NCBI GenBank assembly: GCA_019095985.1
Contig: CM032660.1
Span: 37,655,640-37,719,639, forward strand
Length of the DNA: 64,000 nucleotides
Direction of reading: 5' to 3'
From: Streblospio benedicti
Taxonomy: Eukaryota > Annelida > Polychaeta > Spionida > Spionidae
Shown piece by piece: positions 37,101 to 48,175 of this stretch. Within the stretch, counting starts at the first letter, position 1, and each line of letters opens with the position of its first letter. The position numbers and the translations under genes are program-made. The notes under the pieces are model-generated. The model was not told the origin of the DNA. It searched no databases and was given only the letters and a program-made list of their open reading frames with translations.

Positions 37101-40100
37101 AGTTACCTTATATCTGATCACATGTTTTGCCTGATTTTTTAAATCAAAACCAATCATGATTAAAATGGAAATTTATGATTAAACTAAACTAAACTGAATT
37201 TGTTAAGTTTGTTGATTAACTAAAACTAAACTAAATTACACAAATTCTGATTAGATTAATCGATTAAAACTTATCTCACCCCAACTCTTATTACAACGAT
37301 TATTACAATAAATTATTTTTGTCAACTTGATTACTGTGTCGATTCTTAATACGCAGACAATTATTAAATTTACTTTTTGTGAAAGTATGCTGTTAAAGTA
37401 GAATTTGTCTTATTTAATGTACTTACTTATAAGTTTCTGTTCTAGGTGTGTTTATGACATTGTGCATCTTCTCCCACATTTTATGTCAGCATACATCCCT
37501 ATATTGATTGTCATGATAGCTAATCCGATTTTGTATTACAAATCAGTTCAATCAGGTAATTTTTATATACTTATATAAATTTAAATTTGTTTCCGAGACC
37601 AACATGTAAAATATTTCAAACCATATATTTAATAGTTACACATATCCTTGGCTAAGTTTCAGTATCTGTAAATAGCTGAATTTGATTATCTAGGGATTGT
37701 TCCCCTATCATGACAATCCCATAAGAAGTTCTTGCCATTTAATATGGTTATGATTGATGAATGTGATTTACTACATCAATGTGGAAGTTTTAACATGGGT
37801 TATTACCAGGAACCATGTTATAGCCAATTTAGCCATGCATGTGGATGATATTACACTAATTGGGCACAATAATTTTTATTTTGTTGATGGATGTAAGTCT
37901 ATAACTCCAGTATTGGTTATACCATGTCTTTCATTTTAACCTCCATGATATACTTCAACGAGTCATAGCCTTAATAAAATGTAGTATTTGAGCATTGAAG
38001 AGTTTTAACTGTAAAATGTTATATTGTGATGGTAAGTAGAAAAAATGATTGTAAATTACACTTCACAATACAAATCTTGTCGCAGTCTAAATGGGCTACT
38101 GTAAAACTAGAAATGTTTGTGCACGATTTAATTTGCAAATTTTGTGGGTAGGTTAAAAAACACAAACTTAAATAGTCAGCAAACATTATTAGCAATTCAG
38201 TTCAATAATATTTTATTATACTGACATGTGACAATTTTAATATAGAAACATGCATAAATAAACAAATGACAGTCAATGTCACCCAGCCAACTTGGCTTAC
38301 ACGTCAGCATAAAGTAGGTCCAAAATGGACCAAAATCGCAAAATTAAAGTCACAAAGTAATTTATAGATGAAAATCGCAAAATTTAATGGTCACGAAATA
38401 TTCTAGTTTTACAGTATATCATATAGCTACTACTGGAAGGTTTAGTTCTTTCATAATGACTGATTGATCTTAATTGTGTTTATAATTCTATAATGCCTAT
38501 TTTTGTTATTCTAGTAAAGGCTCGAATCATACTTAGACGAGGCCAATATACAGATCAAGAACGCTTCATTGTTACAAGAATACGAGGAAAATTTTTTGTT
38601 GTTATATTGGTTTTTACTGTATGGTATGTATTTTTAATTCCAATACGATATACAACCAAAAACAAAATATAATGAATTGGCTGCAATTGAATGGAACATG
38701 TATAAAGCAATTAACTACCCCAATGATAACAGGAACTATCCATTTCCACAATCAGAGATTTCGGAGATTATTTTAATCATCTATTAACTAGCATGTTTCA
38801 ATCATCTATTTACTAGCATATGATAGTTAATCCTTGACAAAGACCCTAACCAGAACACTTTTTTTTCCGTCAATAGCCTCAAACAACAGATTCATATTGT
38901 GATAGTGGTCACCAAGTGAGACTTGATTAATTAAGGACAACACATACGACATGACAGCCAAATATGTTTTCTCTAATAATTATTGAAGCAAATAGCGAGA
39001 CTACTAATTTAACATCTTAAAAGTCAGAATACTTATTGTAAAGTGTTATATTATTATCTTGATCATAGTCTGTCTCTTCATTATTTACACCATAAAAATA
39101 ACAGTTTTCAAGAACATGTAAAGGTATACGCTGGGCCAAAACATACCGGTACATTGTATGCTACTAGTATATGGCCCTTAACTCCTTTAGAAAATATTAC
39201 TCGAGAGCATGATCAATAAATACGTAAAGTACTACTGTTTAACAGTACTGAAAAAAGGGAAATTTTAATTATTACACTTTCTATAACTTTACCCTACTAT
39301 TTCATAATTTCTAACTACCCTCTTTCCACTGCACAATGTCAAGTTTTACCTCAAAAGGCGAGTTTGGTTGGTTAAGGTACAATGTATAACATCTGACATA
39401 ATAACTGCAAAATATTACGTTACTCTTATGCAAGGACCACCTTAATCACGAACTCCGACTAACCTAGTCACTATTCTCAACATTTTGTAAGAATAGACAA
39501 GATTAAATCTTTAGATATCTACCGGGTAATTAAAAAAAATGTTCAATTTGCAGAACGTCTATCTCGTCTGCAAATGGTTATTACAAACATTTTGAAAGTT
39601 ACTCTGGGAGACATTTCTTTCCATGTTTTCAACCCAATATCCAGATCTCATAACTTGTGAGGACTTCTTCCCCACCATTAATTTTTGATTGGAAAAATAG
39701 TGATCATGTATTTATGTTTTTGTTTTTTCAGTTGGGCTCCTAATATTGTGAATGGAGTTCTTTATGCATTTCATCATAAAATAAGTAGTGATATTTTCAT
39801 TGCACTCTGGATGGCTATGGTATGTCACAGTTCAGTATACTAAACTTGCTAGCTGTAGTAACAGGATAAGAATGTCTTCATTTTTTGTACTTGATTTTAT
39901 ACACCAATGTTCTATATCTGTAACATGAATCCAAAAACACCAAATGTCACATTTGAAATAAAAATCATGACATGCCATAAAAACTAAGATGAAAATGGTG
40001 ATTTTTTTTTCAGTCTGTTCGATATTTTGGAATATTTTCAAACTGGGCATTACGTCTCATGTGATGTGTGTGCAAATAAATGTTAGCAAACTTTACTGCT

Positions 40101-41930
40101 CTAATCATGGGACTTCCCCAATATAGAAATGTTCAAAATGTCTGACAGACAGACTGAAAAAAATGTCACTATATACGATGTAAACGGTAAATCAGTTGGC
40201 ATTTAAAAATATTCTATGTAGTTCCGGTAAAAAAAACTGCCTATCATTCTTGTAAATTTTGATTTGATATTCATAATGATGTTTTAATTATAAGAGACAA
40301 TGTTGCTCCATGAACTTGTCACCACATTATTATGTTATTGAAAGCTTATGTTCAGTGACAATTAGTGTGTGATACATAGAATATATCACGATTTCCCAGG
40401 GGGCGATTTTAATACATTTAATAGCAGTTATTCATTGAATTTAAATATGTATGATTAACGAGACTTGCTGGAGATAAAAAAAATTCTTAAAATGTGCTTG
40501 TTTTTTATTTTAGTATAAAAGTACAAGCATTTCCCTTTTTAAAAATGTATAACACTTTAGGGGTTTCGGGAATAGATTTTGGTTTATGGACCATACAAAA
40601 GATCATGTATACAATTTCGGTACAGTCAAAATTAACATTGACTGAATTTTTCATTGTATTTGTATGATCTTTTGTATGGTCCATAAACCAAATTCCATTC
40701 CCGCAACCTTTAAAGTGTTATACATTTTTAAAAAGGGAATTGAATGTACTTTTATACTAAAATAAAAAACAAGAACATTTTAAGATTTTTTTTTCCTCCA
40801 AATTCTTTTATCTCCAGCAAGTCTCCTTAACTAAATTTAAATAATTTTTAAACAACCCACAACTGCCCTCCAAATAATGTGCAGAAACAGAGTAGATGAT
40901 TATCCCCAGATGTAACCTGCCCGATTGCAGTCTATGAAAAAAAAAATACACTCCTGGCTTTAAAACTGAATGGAACATTGGGTGAAATCATCCAGTTTAA
41001 ATGCCCTCATGTCAAGTTTTTGTATACAAAGAAAATAGATCTTTTCCATTAGATGTAGCTTATGAAATTTCATTAAAATAACTTGAACCTTGTAGTAAGT
41101 AATCATCTATTGTCATTTTAAAATGAATTCATGTGATTTTGTTTATACAAATGACTACAAAGAAAATATTGTTATTACTGAAAATAATCTAAAGAATCTT
41201 TTATCTCCTTTTATTAGCTCACCTGTCGTAGACATGGTTCAGGTGAGCTTTTGTGATCACCTTTCGTCCGTCGTCTGTCCGTCCACAATTCATATTTGCA
41301 CAATAGTTTATTTTTTATTCAAATTTGATCGTTTTTTCACAGAGGCTGTATGCCTATATGATCATCATTCCATACTCGATACATGTCCCGGAGGGTAAAA
41401 TTGAACCCACCCCAGGAATCCATCAAACCTTTTTAGTGTAAAAGTGTAGTTAGTCTCTGGGTCATAATGTAAACTGCATAATGTTCTCTGGAGATGGATA
41501 GAAGTCATAGTGCAACCTGGGCTCTTTTGGACAGTCTGTCTGTTAGTCATAATGCATACTAATTTTTTAAAATAAAGTTCTGTGGAAATATTGGTAGGAA
41601 TTACAGTGCAACTTTGTATCTTTTTGCCAAAAATTGAACATAGATACAGGGTGAGCAATTTAGGCTCTCATAGAGCCTCTTCTTATTATTCTGATGATGT
41701 AGAAAATACGATCTACAAAATTGAGTGTAAATAACATTAACTCCCAATGAGTTTAACCATTGTTGCTTCAGGCTGTTGTTAATCCACTGCAAGGCTTTTT
41801 AAATTGCCTAATATACAGAGGAGCTGGAGGATTTAATTGTCAGCTTAAGTCAATTCAACAAACAATCATCTCAAGAAATGATGGTTTCAGCAGCGACGAG
41901 GAATCTCCATTATTGTCATTCAGAAGATAA
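34128..41930 (+). CDS. GPR143: GPR143 (ocular albinism type 1 receptor), complete 8-exon gene, 351 aa
   Basis: Exons: 34128-34407, 34763-34890, 36018-36106, 36215-36307, 37446-37555, 38515-38623, 39732-39819, 41772-41930 (1056 bp, phases consistent). The start MASPALESFCC parallels human MASPRLGTFCC. Further family blocks in order: SLADLCATFGLVLRSILWL (TM2), YFWTLCYAVDVFLM (TM3-4), GLIPLYYPS, LLPHFMSAYIPILIVMIANP (TM5), RRGQYTDQERF (third inner loop), KFFVVILVFTVCWAPNIVNG (TM6) and AVVNPLQGFLNCLIYRG (TM7). In mammals GPR143 is an intracellular seven-helix receptor of melanosomes and late endosomes that regulates organelle size and is linked to L-DOPA. The tail is shorter than in human and ends with an acidic dileucine signal, E342-E-S-P-L346-L347, fitting endolysosomal sorting. 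Possible poly(A) hexamers: 42755-42760 and 42838-42843. Confidence 0.93.
34611..34704. mobile_element. Small palindromic MITE, copy 2
   Basis: Starts GTCGCCAGAGTCTCATCATA and ends GTCGAGACTCTGGTGACCCC; same family as 24480-24554. It lies in GPR143 intron 1, 59 bp before exon 2. Confidence 0.6.
35180..35628 (-). mobile_element. Fossil of a Ty3/gypsy-like LTR retrotransposon (3' end of pol)
   Basis: Minus-strand translation shows the short signature of the integrase C-terminal end (KIDGSG, TLRNRKF) followed by a Pro/Thr-rich tail closing with RPPKWHDDFYME, typical of the end of pol in Ty3-like elements. Only this end is present, it is broken, and it abuts the assembly gap at 35629, which probably hides more of it. 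No LTR was identified. It sits in GPR143 intron 2. Confidence 0.65.
35629..35728. other. Assembly gap (100 N)
   Basis: A fixed-length run of 100 N inside GPR143 intron 2. The real size is unknown. Confidence 1.
36410..37289. mobile_element. Non-autonomous hAT element in GPR143 intron 4
   Basis: The ends CAGAGTTGGGGCGA (left) and TCACCCCAACTCTT (right) are inverted with two mismatches. Identical octamers ATTACAAC flank it (36402-36409 and 37290-37297), the hAT target-site length. Subterminal repeats of GATTAAACTAAACTAAA occur at both ends (36438-36560 and 37157-37237). No transposase frame. It is 880 bp long. Confidence 0.85.
38099..38414. mobile_element. TA-flanked MITE, copy 1 (316 bp)
   Basis: Starts CTGTAAAACTAGAA and ends TTCTAGTTTTACAG, a perfect 14-bp inverted pair flanked by TA on both sides, as in Tc1/mariner-type insertions. 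Subterminal sequence (GTCAGCAAACATTA, GGACCAAAATC) is shared with 44761-45719. It lies in GPR143 intron 5. Confidence 0.8.
40115..40340. repeat. Diverged dispersed repeat, copy 2
   Basis: Matches 30588-30950 in several ordered blocks, notably GACTGAAAAAAATGTCACT and GCTCCATGAACTTG. It lies in GPR143 intron 7. Confidence 0.5.
40459..40826. mobile_element. Foldback element flanked by TTAA
   Basis: Two arms of about 160 bp, nearly exact inverted copies (GAGACTTGCTGGAGATAAA at the left, TTTATCTCCAGCAAGTCTC at the right), are separated by a loop of roughly 45 bp. TTAA stands directly outside both ends (40455-40458 and 40827-40830). A TTAA duplication is the rule for piggyBac-type insertion, but the termini do not clearly match that family. 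It is in GPR143 intron 7. Confidence 0.7.
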
Positions 41931-43077
41931 GTTTTGAAGGATAAAAAAATCCATCTCAATCTCTCAAAGGATCTTTATATTACTCATATTTTATTATACA
42001 ATGAATTTACTCTGCTACAAATGGTATATGCAAAGACCAGATATTTAAAAAATCTCTACTTGGCCGTTTGATGACATTGTGGTTGTTTTTATGAGAGGTA
42101 ATGCCAAGCTGAAGCTTGTGATCAAAGTTCAGCAAGAACTGTTTTTGTAACTAGGATTCCGATTAGACAATGATGTCTATATGTACCAGATTGCAGTTCA
42201 TATAGGTCAGAGAAGTCATTGTTGATCTGGTTTAGACAATAAAAAAAATCCACTATCAAATGCAGATTCATAGAAATGTGGCGGCATACCTTATTGTCTT
42301 TAATACATTGTGCATGTTTTAAAGCCAAATTATGCAGAATTTAAACTTGTGAACAACCTTCAGTGAACACTATTTCAGCTACCATCAGACTGGATTATTT
42401 GTGAACGTGTTATTTCAAGATCTGATGCTTCAGTGATTCTAGTTATAGATCCACTTAAACAAGATAAAGTTCCAGAGGAGGAGCAGCAGACAGTGAGGGG
42501 ACCTATCGAAGGGTTTGGGCCTCACACAAAACACTCATCTGTACATGTTCGTTTGCTTTTGATGTACTTTGGCCTACTTATGATAGATTTGCTTGTTCAA
42601 TTATGAACAAAGTTAATAACTATATTCAAACCATGAACTTGTACTTTGCAGTTTTAAATGGGACATTATAACACTCTATCTGTGACACACCCCTAAATCC
42701 TGCATTGTGATTAGCTTAGAGCCAAATCAGCCAGTTCTGCAAAATTTACTTGCAAATAAAGCGTAGATGATTGAGATAAGAAAAAAAATGTTTACTGTTT
42801 ACAACATCAAATAACAGAATGTTTTTAATTTTTTCTCAATAAAACTTCCAGTTCCGTGATAACATATTTCTAAGTAAGACTGATATGAAATAGTACGTCT
42901 GACATTATTTCTAAACGTATGGCGTTTGTTGTACAACACAGAGATACGTAAGACGTTTGATAATATCGAATGGCGAGACTTGCTATGCGCTGAACTTTAT
43001 TAATTCCATGCTATTTTCGTGAGCCTTTTCATCAAATATCATGTGTTATAATAAGGGTTTATCGTGTTATAATGAAT
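41931..43077. other. 3' flank of GPR143
   Basis: AT-rich, no reading frame of note. The two AATAAA hexamers at 42755 and 42838 are the best candidates for the end of the transcript. Confidence 0.4.
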
Positions 43078-43211
43078 ATATGTCATGATTTGTCGGTCAC
43101 CATGTATGAATGCATGCCCTCATATAGTGAATATTGCCCTCGCAAGCTCGGGCAATATTCACTACATTCGGGCAAGCATTCATACATGGTGACCTCCAAA
43201 CCATGACATAT
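43078..43211. mobile_element. Short foldback (hairpin) repeat, 134 bp
   Basis: Arms of about 60 bp (ATATGTCATG, GGTCACCATGTATGAATGC and AGTGAATATTGCCC, mirrored on the right) meet at a tiny loop near CTCGCAAGCTCG. A few mismatches show some age. It resembles a foldback MITE; no coding content. Confidence 0.65.
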
Positions 43212-43540
43212 TTCTTCAATGGATTATACACATTTTGTCATGCTCAACAAGTAACCTAGGAGCTAAAATTATTCTGTCAAACCATGCTTAGTGATAACTC
43301 ATACTTGATTTAAGTGGACCAGCCTCAAGTGGTCCTAATAGAGTTTGATTATTGCTTTATATAAACTCAGAGATTTATCTACTGTACATGAACTACAAAG
43401 AAAGAAAAAAAAGTTTAGTTCTAGGCTTTTAAAAAGCATCTTCTCTTTGTTCTTCAATAGAATTTAGGAAAGCATCACACAAAGTTCCCTAATAATCATC
43501 AGTGTCTTTGATATACTAAAAATTTGATATGATTAAATAT

Positions 43541-44026
43541 TTAGGGAACAATCATGAATAATGATACTGGGGGGGGGGGGGGGGGTCCAAAAAGGTGGGG
43601 GAGTCATCCAACTTTTCTGATTCCTTTTGGGGGTGTCGCTGAATTTTTTTATCACGCTGCGGTATATTTTTTCAAATATTTTCTTTTAGCAATGCAATTA
43701 CTATGTAGAGGACTTTTTCTTTAGCAGGGGGGGGGGGGGGTCATGATTAAATATTTAGGGAACAATCATGAATAATGATACTTGGGGGGGGGGGGGTCGT
43801 CCAAAAAGGGGGGGTGGGGGGTGGTCCAAAAAGGTGGGGGAGTCATCCAACTTTTCTGATTCCTTTTGGGGGTGTCGCTGAACTTTTTTATCACGCTGCG
43901 GTATATTTTTTCAAATATTTTCTTTTAGCAATGCAATTACTATGTAGAGGACTTTTTCTTTAGGGGGGGGGTCACTCACCCCCCCCCCCCCCACCCCGGG
44001 TATCATTATTTATGATCGTTCCCTAA
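43541..44026. mobile_element. TIR element with an internal 214-bp tandem duplication
   Basis: The left end TTAGGGAACAATCATGAATA and right end (GTTCCCTAA preceded by TATTTATGATC) are inverted. The left 214 bp (43529-43742) are repeated directly from 43743, with an additional G-rich phrase in the second copy. G-tracts at the junctions are long and may be misassembled. Related ends lie back to back at 49573-49638. Confidence 0.6.
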
Positions 44027-44219
44027 CTCCCTGGAGATACCTCTTACAATCATCTATCAAATGGTCATCACTAAGAGCAATGTTTTAATTAAGTACAATT
44101 CTTAACTACAATTGGAGTCAACAGGAAATATATTTCATAATCAACTCTGACTGACCTTTAATGGAGCTATTGTGTAAGAATGATAATACAATGAGAAGCC
44201 TTTGTGGTCCTTATTCGAG

Positions 44220-44393
44220 GTGATTTTAACACTTGGGACCGTAAAAAGTGGTCTTAATGGAGAGGTTGGTCCTAATTGAGAGGTGGTCTTAAAATAGAGG
44301 TTTACTACTAGTGATATATAGGGGGAAAATTAGAGACTTTAAAAAGTGGTCCTAATATACAGGTGGTCCTAATTGGAGGTTCGACTGTAGTAG
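44220..44393. mobile_element. Decayed pogo/Tigger-like end
   Basis: Repeats of GTGGTCTTAATGGAGAGG and GTGGTCCTAATTGGAGG lead to GGTTCGACTG followed by TA. Tigger/pogo elements end in CAGTCGAACCTC-type termini flanked by TA, so this looks like a right end. No matching left end was found. Traces of the same phrases occur at 1511-1660, 32640-32825 and 43306-43345. Confidence 0.45.
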
Positions 44394-44760
44394 TAATCTG
44401 ATGTGAATTTTGTGGTGCTGAGCAAAAATCGTAAACCCACAACAAACAAAAAAGTCCAATATCAGTAACTTGATTGGAACCCTGCCCACACAAAATCCAC
44501 TTTTGAGCGACAATCAACTTGCATGCCATTAAATCCTTTCAAACAAGTTAGTCCTGTGACCCCTATGAAAAAGATGTAACATATTGTACGTAGTTAATAT
44601 ATACCAAAAAAAGGCTAAATCTAAACTAACTGGTTAATATTATATCGGTTTTAGGTTTTGAAACCTCAGTCAGGTAAACCTTTAGACTGATCTTTGCGAT
44701 GCAGTTAATATTCAGCCCTAAGAAATTGTCTGGACAATACTTCAGTCAAAATGTGGAATA

Positions 44761-45719
44761 CTGTAAAACTAGAAAGGTTTGCTCAATTTAATTTGTGATT
44801 TTCGTAGGTAGGTCCAAAAACTTAGTCAGCAAACATTAATCACTCAGAGGCCACAGCCGCAAAAACACAGTACTCTATGAAAAATCTAAAATGAACATAA
44901 CATATGCGAGAAAAACGCCACAAAAAACTGATAGTCCCATTGTTTCTCAAAGTACACTCTTACATTTTGATACTGCCCCTACATATTTACATACTGTTGG
45001 AAACGTCAACGTTTGCACTTTCAGAATCTGGTTTCACATATTGAGTAAGTACCAACAACTCATGATTCTGCAAACTTAGACACCATTAAAAATCACTCTC
45101 CCGAACATTCTCAATGTTTGGTGTTAAATTGCAAAAATGCGTCCATCGAGACACATCTTGGAAAGGGTCTTAATCGCAAGTTTAACCTCTTGTTTACAAC
45201 ATATCAAAATATTAATCTTTTTGGTCGGTGCGCATGGTCCGAAAAAAGCAAGTATATTTCATAACTTTGGCTATTTCTAACAGCTTTCCCCATTGTAAGA
45301 AATCTGACCTAGATAACTTCCGGTACTAGTGGCATGAATTAATCGACGTGGACACATTTTGTTAGTACAAGATAGCTCTTTAAAAACGTTTTTTCATGTA
45401 GGATGGCATTTCAGAATATTAAGATTCGAGTGCGCAAGCATCATATTTTGGTAACAAACTTGGGCTAAAATGTGCATTTTGCGAGAGATAACAAGCCGAG
45501 CGCACCTGCCACTTCCAGGAAAAGACCGAACTTCAAAGAGATCACACACTGCTGCGGGGCGTAACTGTAACGACGAACTTAAAATACTGCCAAAAACCCG
45601 ATCTTAAAATAACATTGCAGGGGTAGAGTGGTCTCGGCCTGTAATTGCCAATGTAAGGTAGGTCCTAGTTGGACCAAAATCACAATATTCAACTGCCACA
45701 AAATATTCTAGTTTTACAG
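44761..45719. mobile_element. TA-flanked MITE, copy 2 (959 bp, larger)
   Basis: Same CTGTAAAACTAGAA / TTCTAGTTTTACAG ends and flanking TA as 38099-38414, with the same subterminal GTCAGCAAACATTA and GGACCAAAATC, but about 640 bp longer inside. The extra interior has no recognised coding sequence. Confidence 0.75.
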
Positions 45720-47210
45720 TACACAGTGAAAACACCTTTATAATGAGGAACACACATAAAAATTAACATTTTATTTATTTTTTTTAAAACCCTAATAATG
45801 TTTTGCTGGCTCTGGTGCATAAAAGCTTAATCCCTATTTTGCCAGCACTTCTGCTCAGAAAAAGACAGAAGTAGTCGCCGCCACAGGACTTGAACTGCTC
45901 ATAAACAGGCAGTGTGTGAGCTTAATTAATTCTAAATTCATATCAATAATACTAGAACTATTTGACACAATTAGATACGGTCATACCAGTTACAGATGGC
46001 TTTAAATTTTTGACACAGTAACAAACTTTTACAGATCACATAGCTTATTCCACCCAATTGACTGCAGAAGAATTACAATTCAATTTTGATATAAAAAATT
46101 ACTATTCCTAATTATTGTAACATCCCCTATAGACTTTAGACTAAGCAAGATGCACAAAGGAAAGTAACGCTGCTCACATAGGGATTCCAGTTTTCCCAAC
46201 CCACCTTTTATTACGTGCCCCACCTACCCAACCCACCCACATATTTAATTCCCTCATCCCGTTCCAATGCAATTGTCTTTGTTTCAGTTTGTGTTTCACT
46301 TTAGTGGTAACCGCCTCGGAATGAACCACCTGAAAAATAACAAAAAACAGCAATTTAAACATGAATCATGGCAGCTTTCAGTAGTTTTGCTGGGAAGTGC
46401 TTATTATTTGTATTGCATGACATGCAAGTGCGCCCTAAATATGATATACATATTGATGATACTGCAATACACTTGCCCTTAAATTTTCAATGGGACACAA
46501 ATGTAAATAGTCCATGTCTGCACACATGTACTATATTTAATATGCAGCTATGAAACAACATCCCATAGGAGTATGGGAGAATATATTAACTAAATATCCG
46601 ATCGATATTTATGAATCTTGTAGAGATCAGTTGGTTTTTATAATTCTATACAATAGCCTATAGGTATTATAATTTTAAGGGCGTCATCAATGGCCGTACT
46701 TTCTACATGTCTAAGCATCGGTAATAATAATTCATGTCAGTCACTGGTGTTCGATTTACAAACAAGCGCGATAAGCTGGTACTGCACCAACCTCAACCAA
46801 TCAAAATAGTGAACAACCAGCAAAACAGAGATAACTCCCCAATTAATTCTGATACACGTTAAAAAGGTCAGGATGAGACACGTGTCGTTTTGCCAAGTAA
46901 AACTTAGTGGAGGACAAGTTTTGGTGAGTGTGGACATCGGTATTAAAACAATGGCTGTAATCTCCAATCGCTAAAAAAACGGCCAGGCACATAAATCGTG
47001 AATCTTCTGTACGACGTGAAATTTGGTGACCTCTAAAAATGGGGAGTTTGCGTCAAACATACAATTCACGGAATGTGAGTATGGCAGAACAGTGCGATTC
47101 ATGCTCAAGCTTTTAAATGCAACTTGTCCAGCTGAGTAGTACTTTTATATTGTAAGAAATATGTGACATCATATGACCACTAATCATTGGATCTAGGCCT
47201 TATAACTTAC
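45720..47210. other. Stretch that should contain the last SNRPD3 exon
   Basis: SNRPD3 is on the minus strand and its exon 2 ends in phase 1 at 47211, so a short final exon must lie to the left. I could not identify it with confidence; the family end is only a few Gly/Arg residues, too short to find by eye. No other gene seen. Confidence 0.35.
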
Positions 47211-47712
47211 CACCGCCGCCACCGCGGTAGCCGCCGCCACCTCTGCCTCCTCCTCTTCCGCCGCCGCGACCGCCACCTCCGCGACCTCGACCACGGGCAG
47301 CTGCAACAGCAAAATGTTTTAGCACAATTGAATTAATAATTCCGAGCTTTTCATGTACAAACTATAAAGCAGAAGTCATAGCTACAACGTAGTACGTACC
47401 TTGGGCGCGAAGGATGGCAGATTTCCCACGACCAGCGCCGCCACCTCGGCCTTGAGCCTTTTTGAACATCGGCGCATTTTTCAACATATCTGGCAATATG
47501 AGAAAACGAATTTTGCTACCCCTGACAAATACGTTCTCCAGTTGTGCAACTCTACCATCTCTGTAGGTAACAGTTATGTTGGCGAGCTGACAATTCATAT
47601 TATCCTCAGCTTCGATCAGTTTTCCACGATAAACTTCACCCGTGTTAGTTTCAAGGGTGACAATGTGGCCCTCAGCTTCATGAAGGACTTTAATAGGAAC
47701 ACCGATAGACAT
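47211..47712 (-). CDS. SNRPD3: SNRPD3 (small nuclear ribonucleoprotein Sm-D3), first two exons
   Basis: Exon 1: 47712-47400; exon 2: 47300-47211; both junctions in phase 1. Sm-D3 is a subunit of the heptameric Sm ring that assembles on U1, U2, U4 and U5 snRNA for pre-mRNA splicing. Exon 1 begins [20 protein letters not shown] and continues [19 protein letters not shown] (Sm1) and [19 protein letters not shown] (Sm2), nearly identical to the human protein. Exon 2 encodes the RG-rich tail ([15 protein letters not shown]...), the site of symmetric arginine dimethylation in this family; here it is more Gly-rich than the human tail. Exon 2 ends at a normal donor (G|GTAAGT), so a short last exon lies further left and was not found. 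The tail should be around 135-140 residues into the protein. Confidence 0.95.
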
Positions 47713-48082
47713 GTTGATGTTTTAACTGACAATCCTAGTATACTTTTATTCCTGTGGCGACGTAATTACAGCGATGGTGCTGGATTTTTATCCAACAACC
47801 GGCGTTTTGTGTTCGCTGTCAAATTCAAAATGGAGATGACGCGAAATGAACGAAGTGATCGGACGATGATTATTCATAACGTCCCCATAAGAGCGTATAT
47901 TAGGTTGGAATAGCCAGTTTGTAGGTTTCTTTCCGCATTCTAATAAGCAAATAGTTTGCTATATATATATTTTTTTATACTTCTCTCTCTCACACACGTC
48001 TTTTTAGCAAGCATATTTCTACCAATGATAGATATAGCTGAAGACAGGTTTTACAACCCTAAGTTCCATTTAACTATATCAA

Positions 48083-48175
48083 GTGGCCCTGGCGGGACTC
48101 GAACTCACGACCCGAAGGTTGTGAGACCAGAATGATACCATCATCCCAAGCAGCGAGCTGTTTGGGATGATGGCT
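48083..48175 (-). mobile_element. tRNA-derived SINE fragment
   Basis: On the minus strand GGTCGTGAGTTCGAGTCCC is an intact polymerase III B box, preceded by an anticodon-arm-like ACAACCTTCGGG. The 5' side has turned into a short palindrome (CCATCATCCCAA...TTGGGATGATGG), so the tRNA fold is incomplete. Confidence 0.5.

Noticed and set aside
46174-46362. Minus-strand frame rich in Trp/Gly considered as the last SNRPD3 exon
   Set aside because: No RG or basic ending typical of Sm-D3 and no convincing acceptor in the required phase.
47401-47913. 170-residue plus-strand frame
   Set aside because: It is the antisense shadow of the highly conserved SNRPD3 exon 1.
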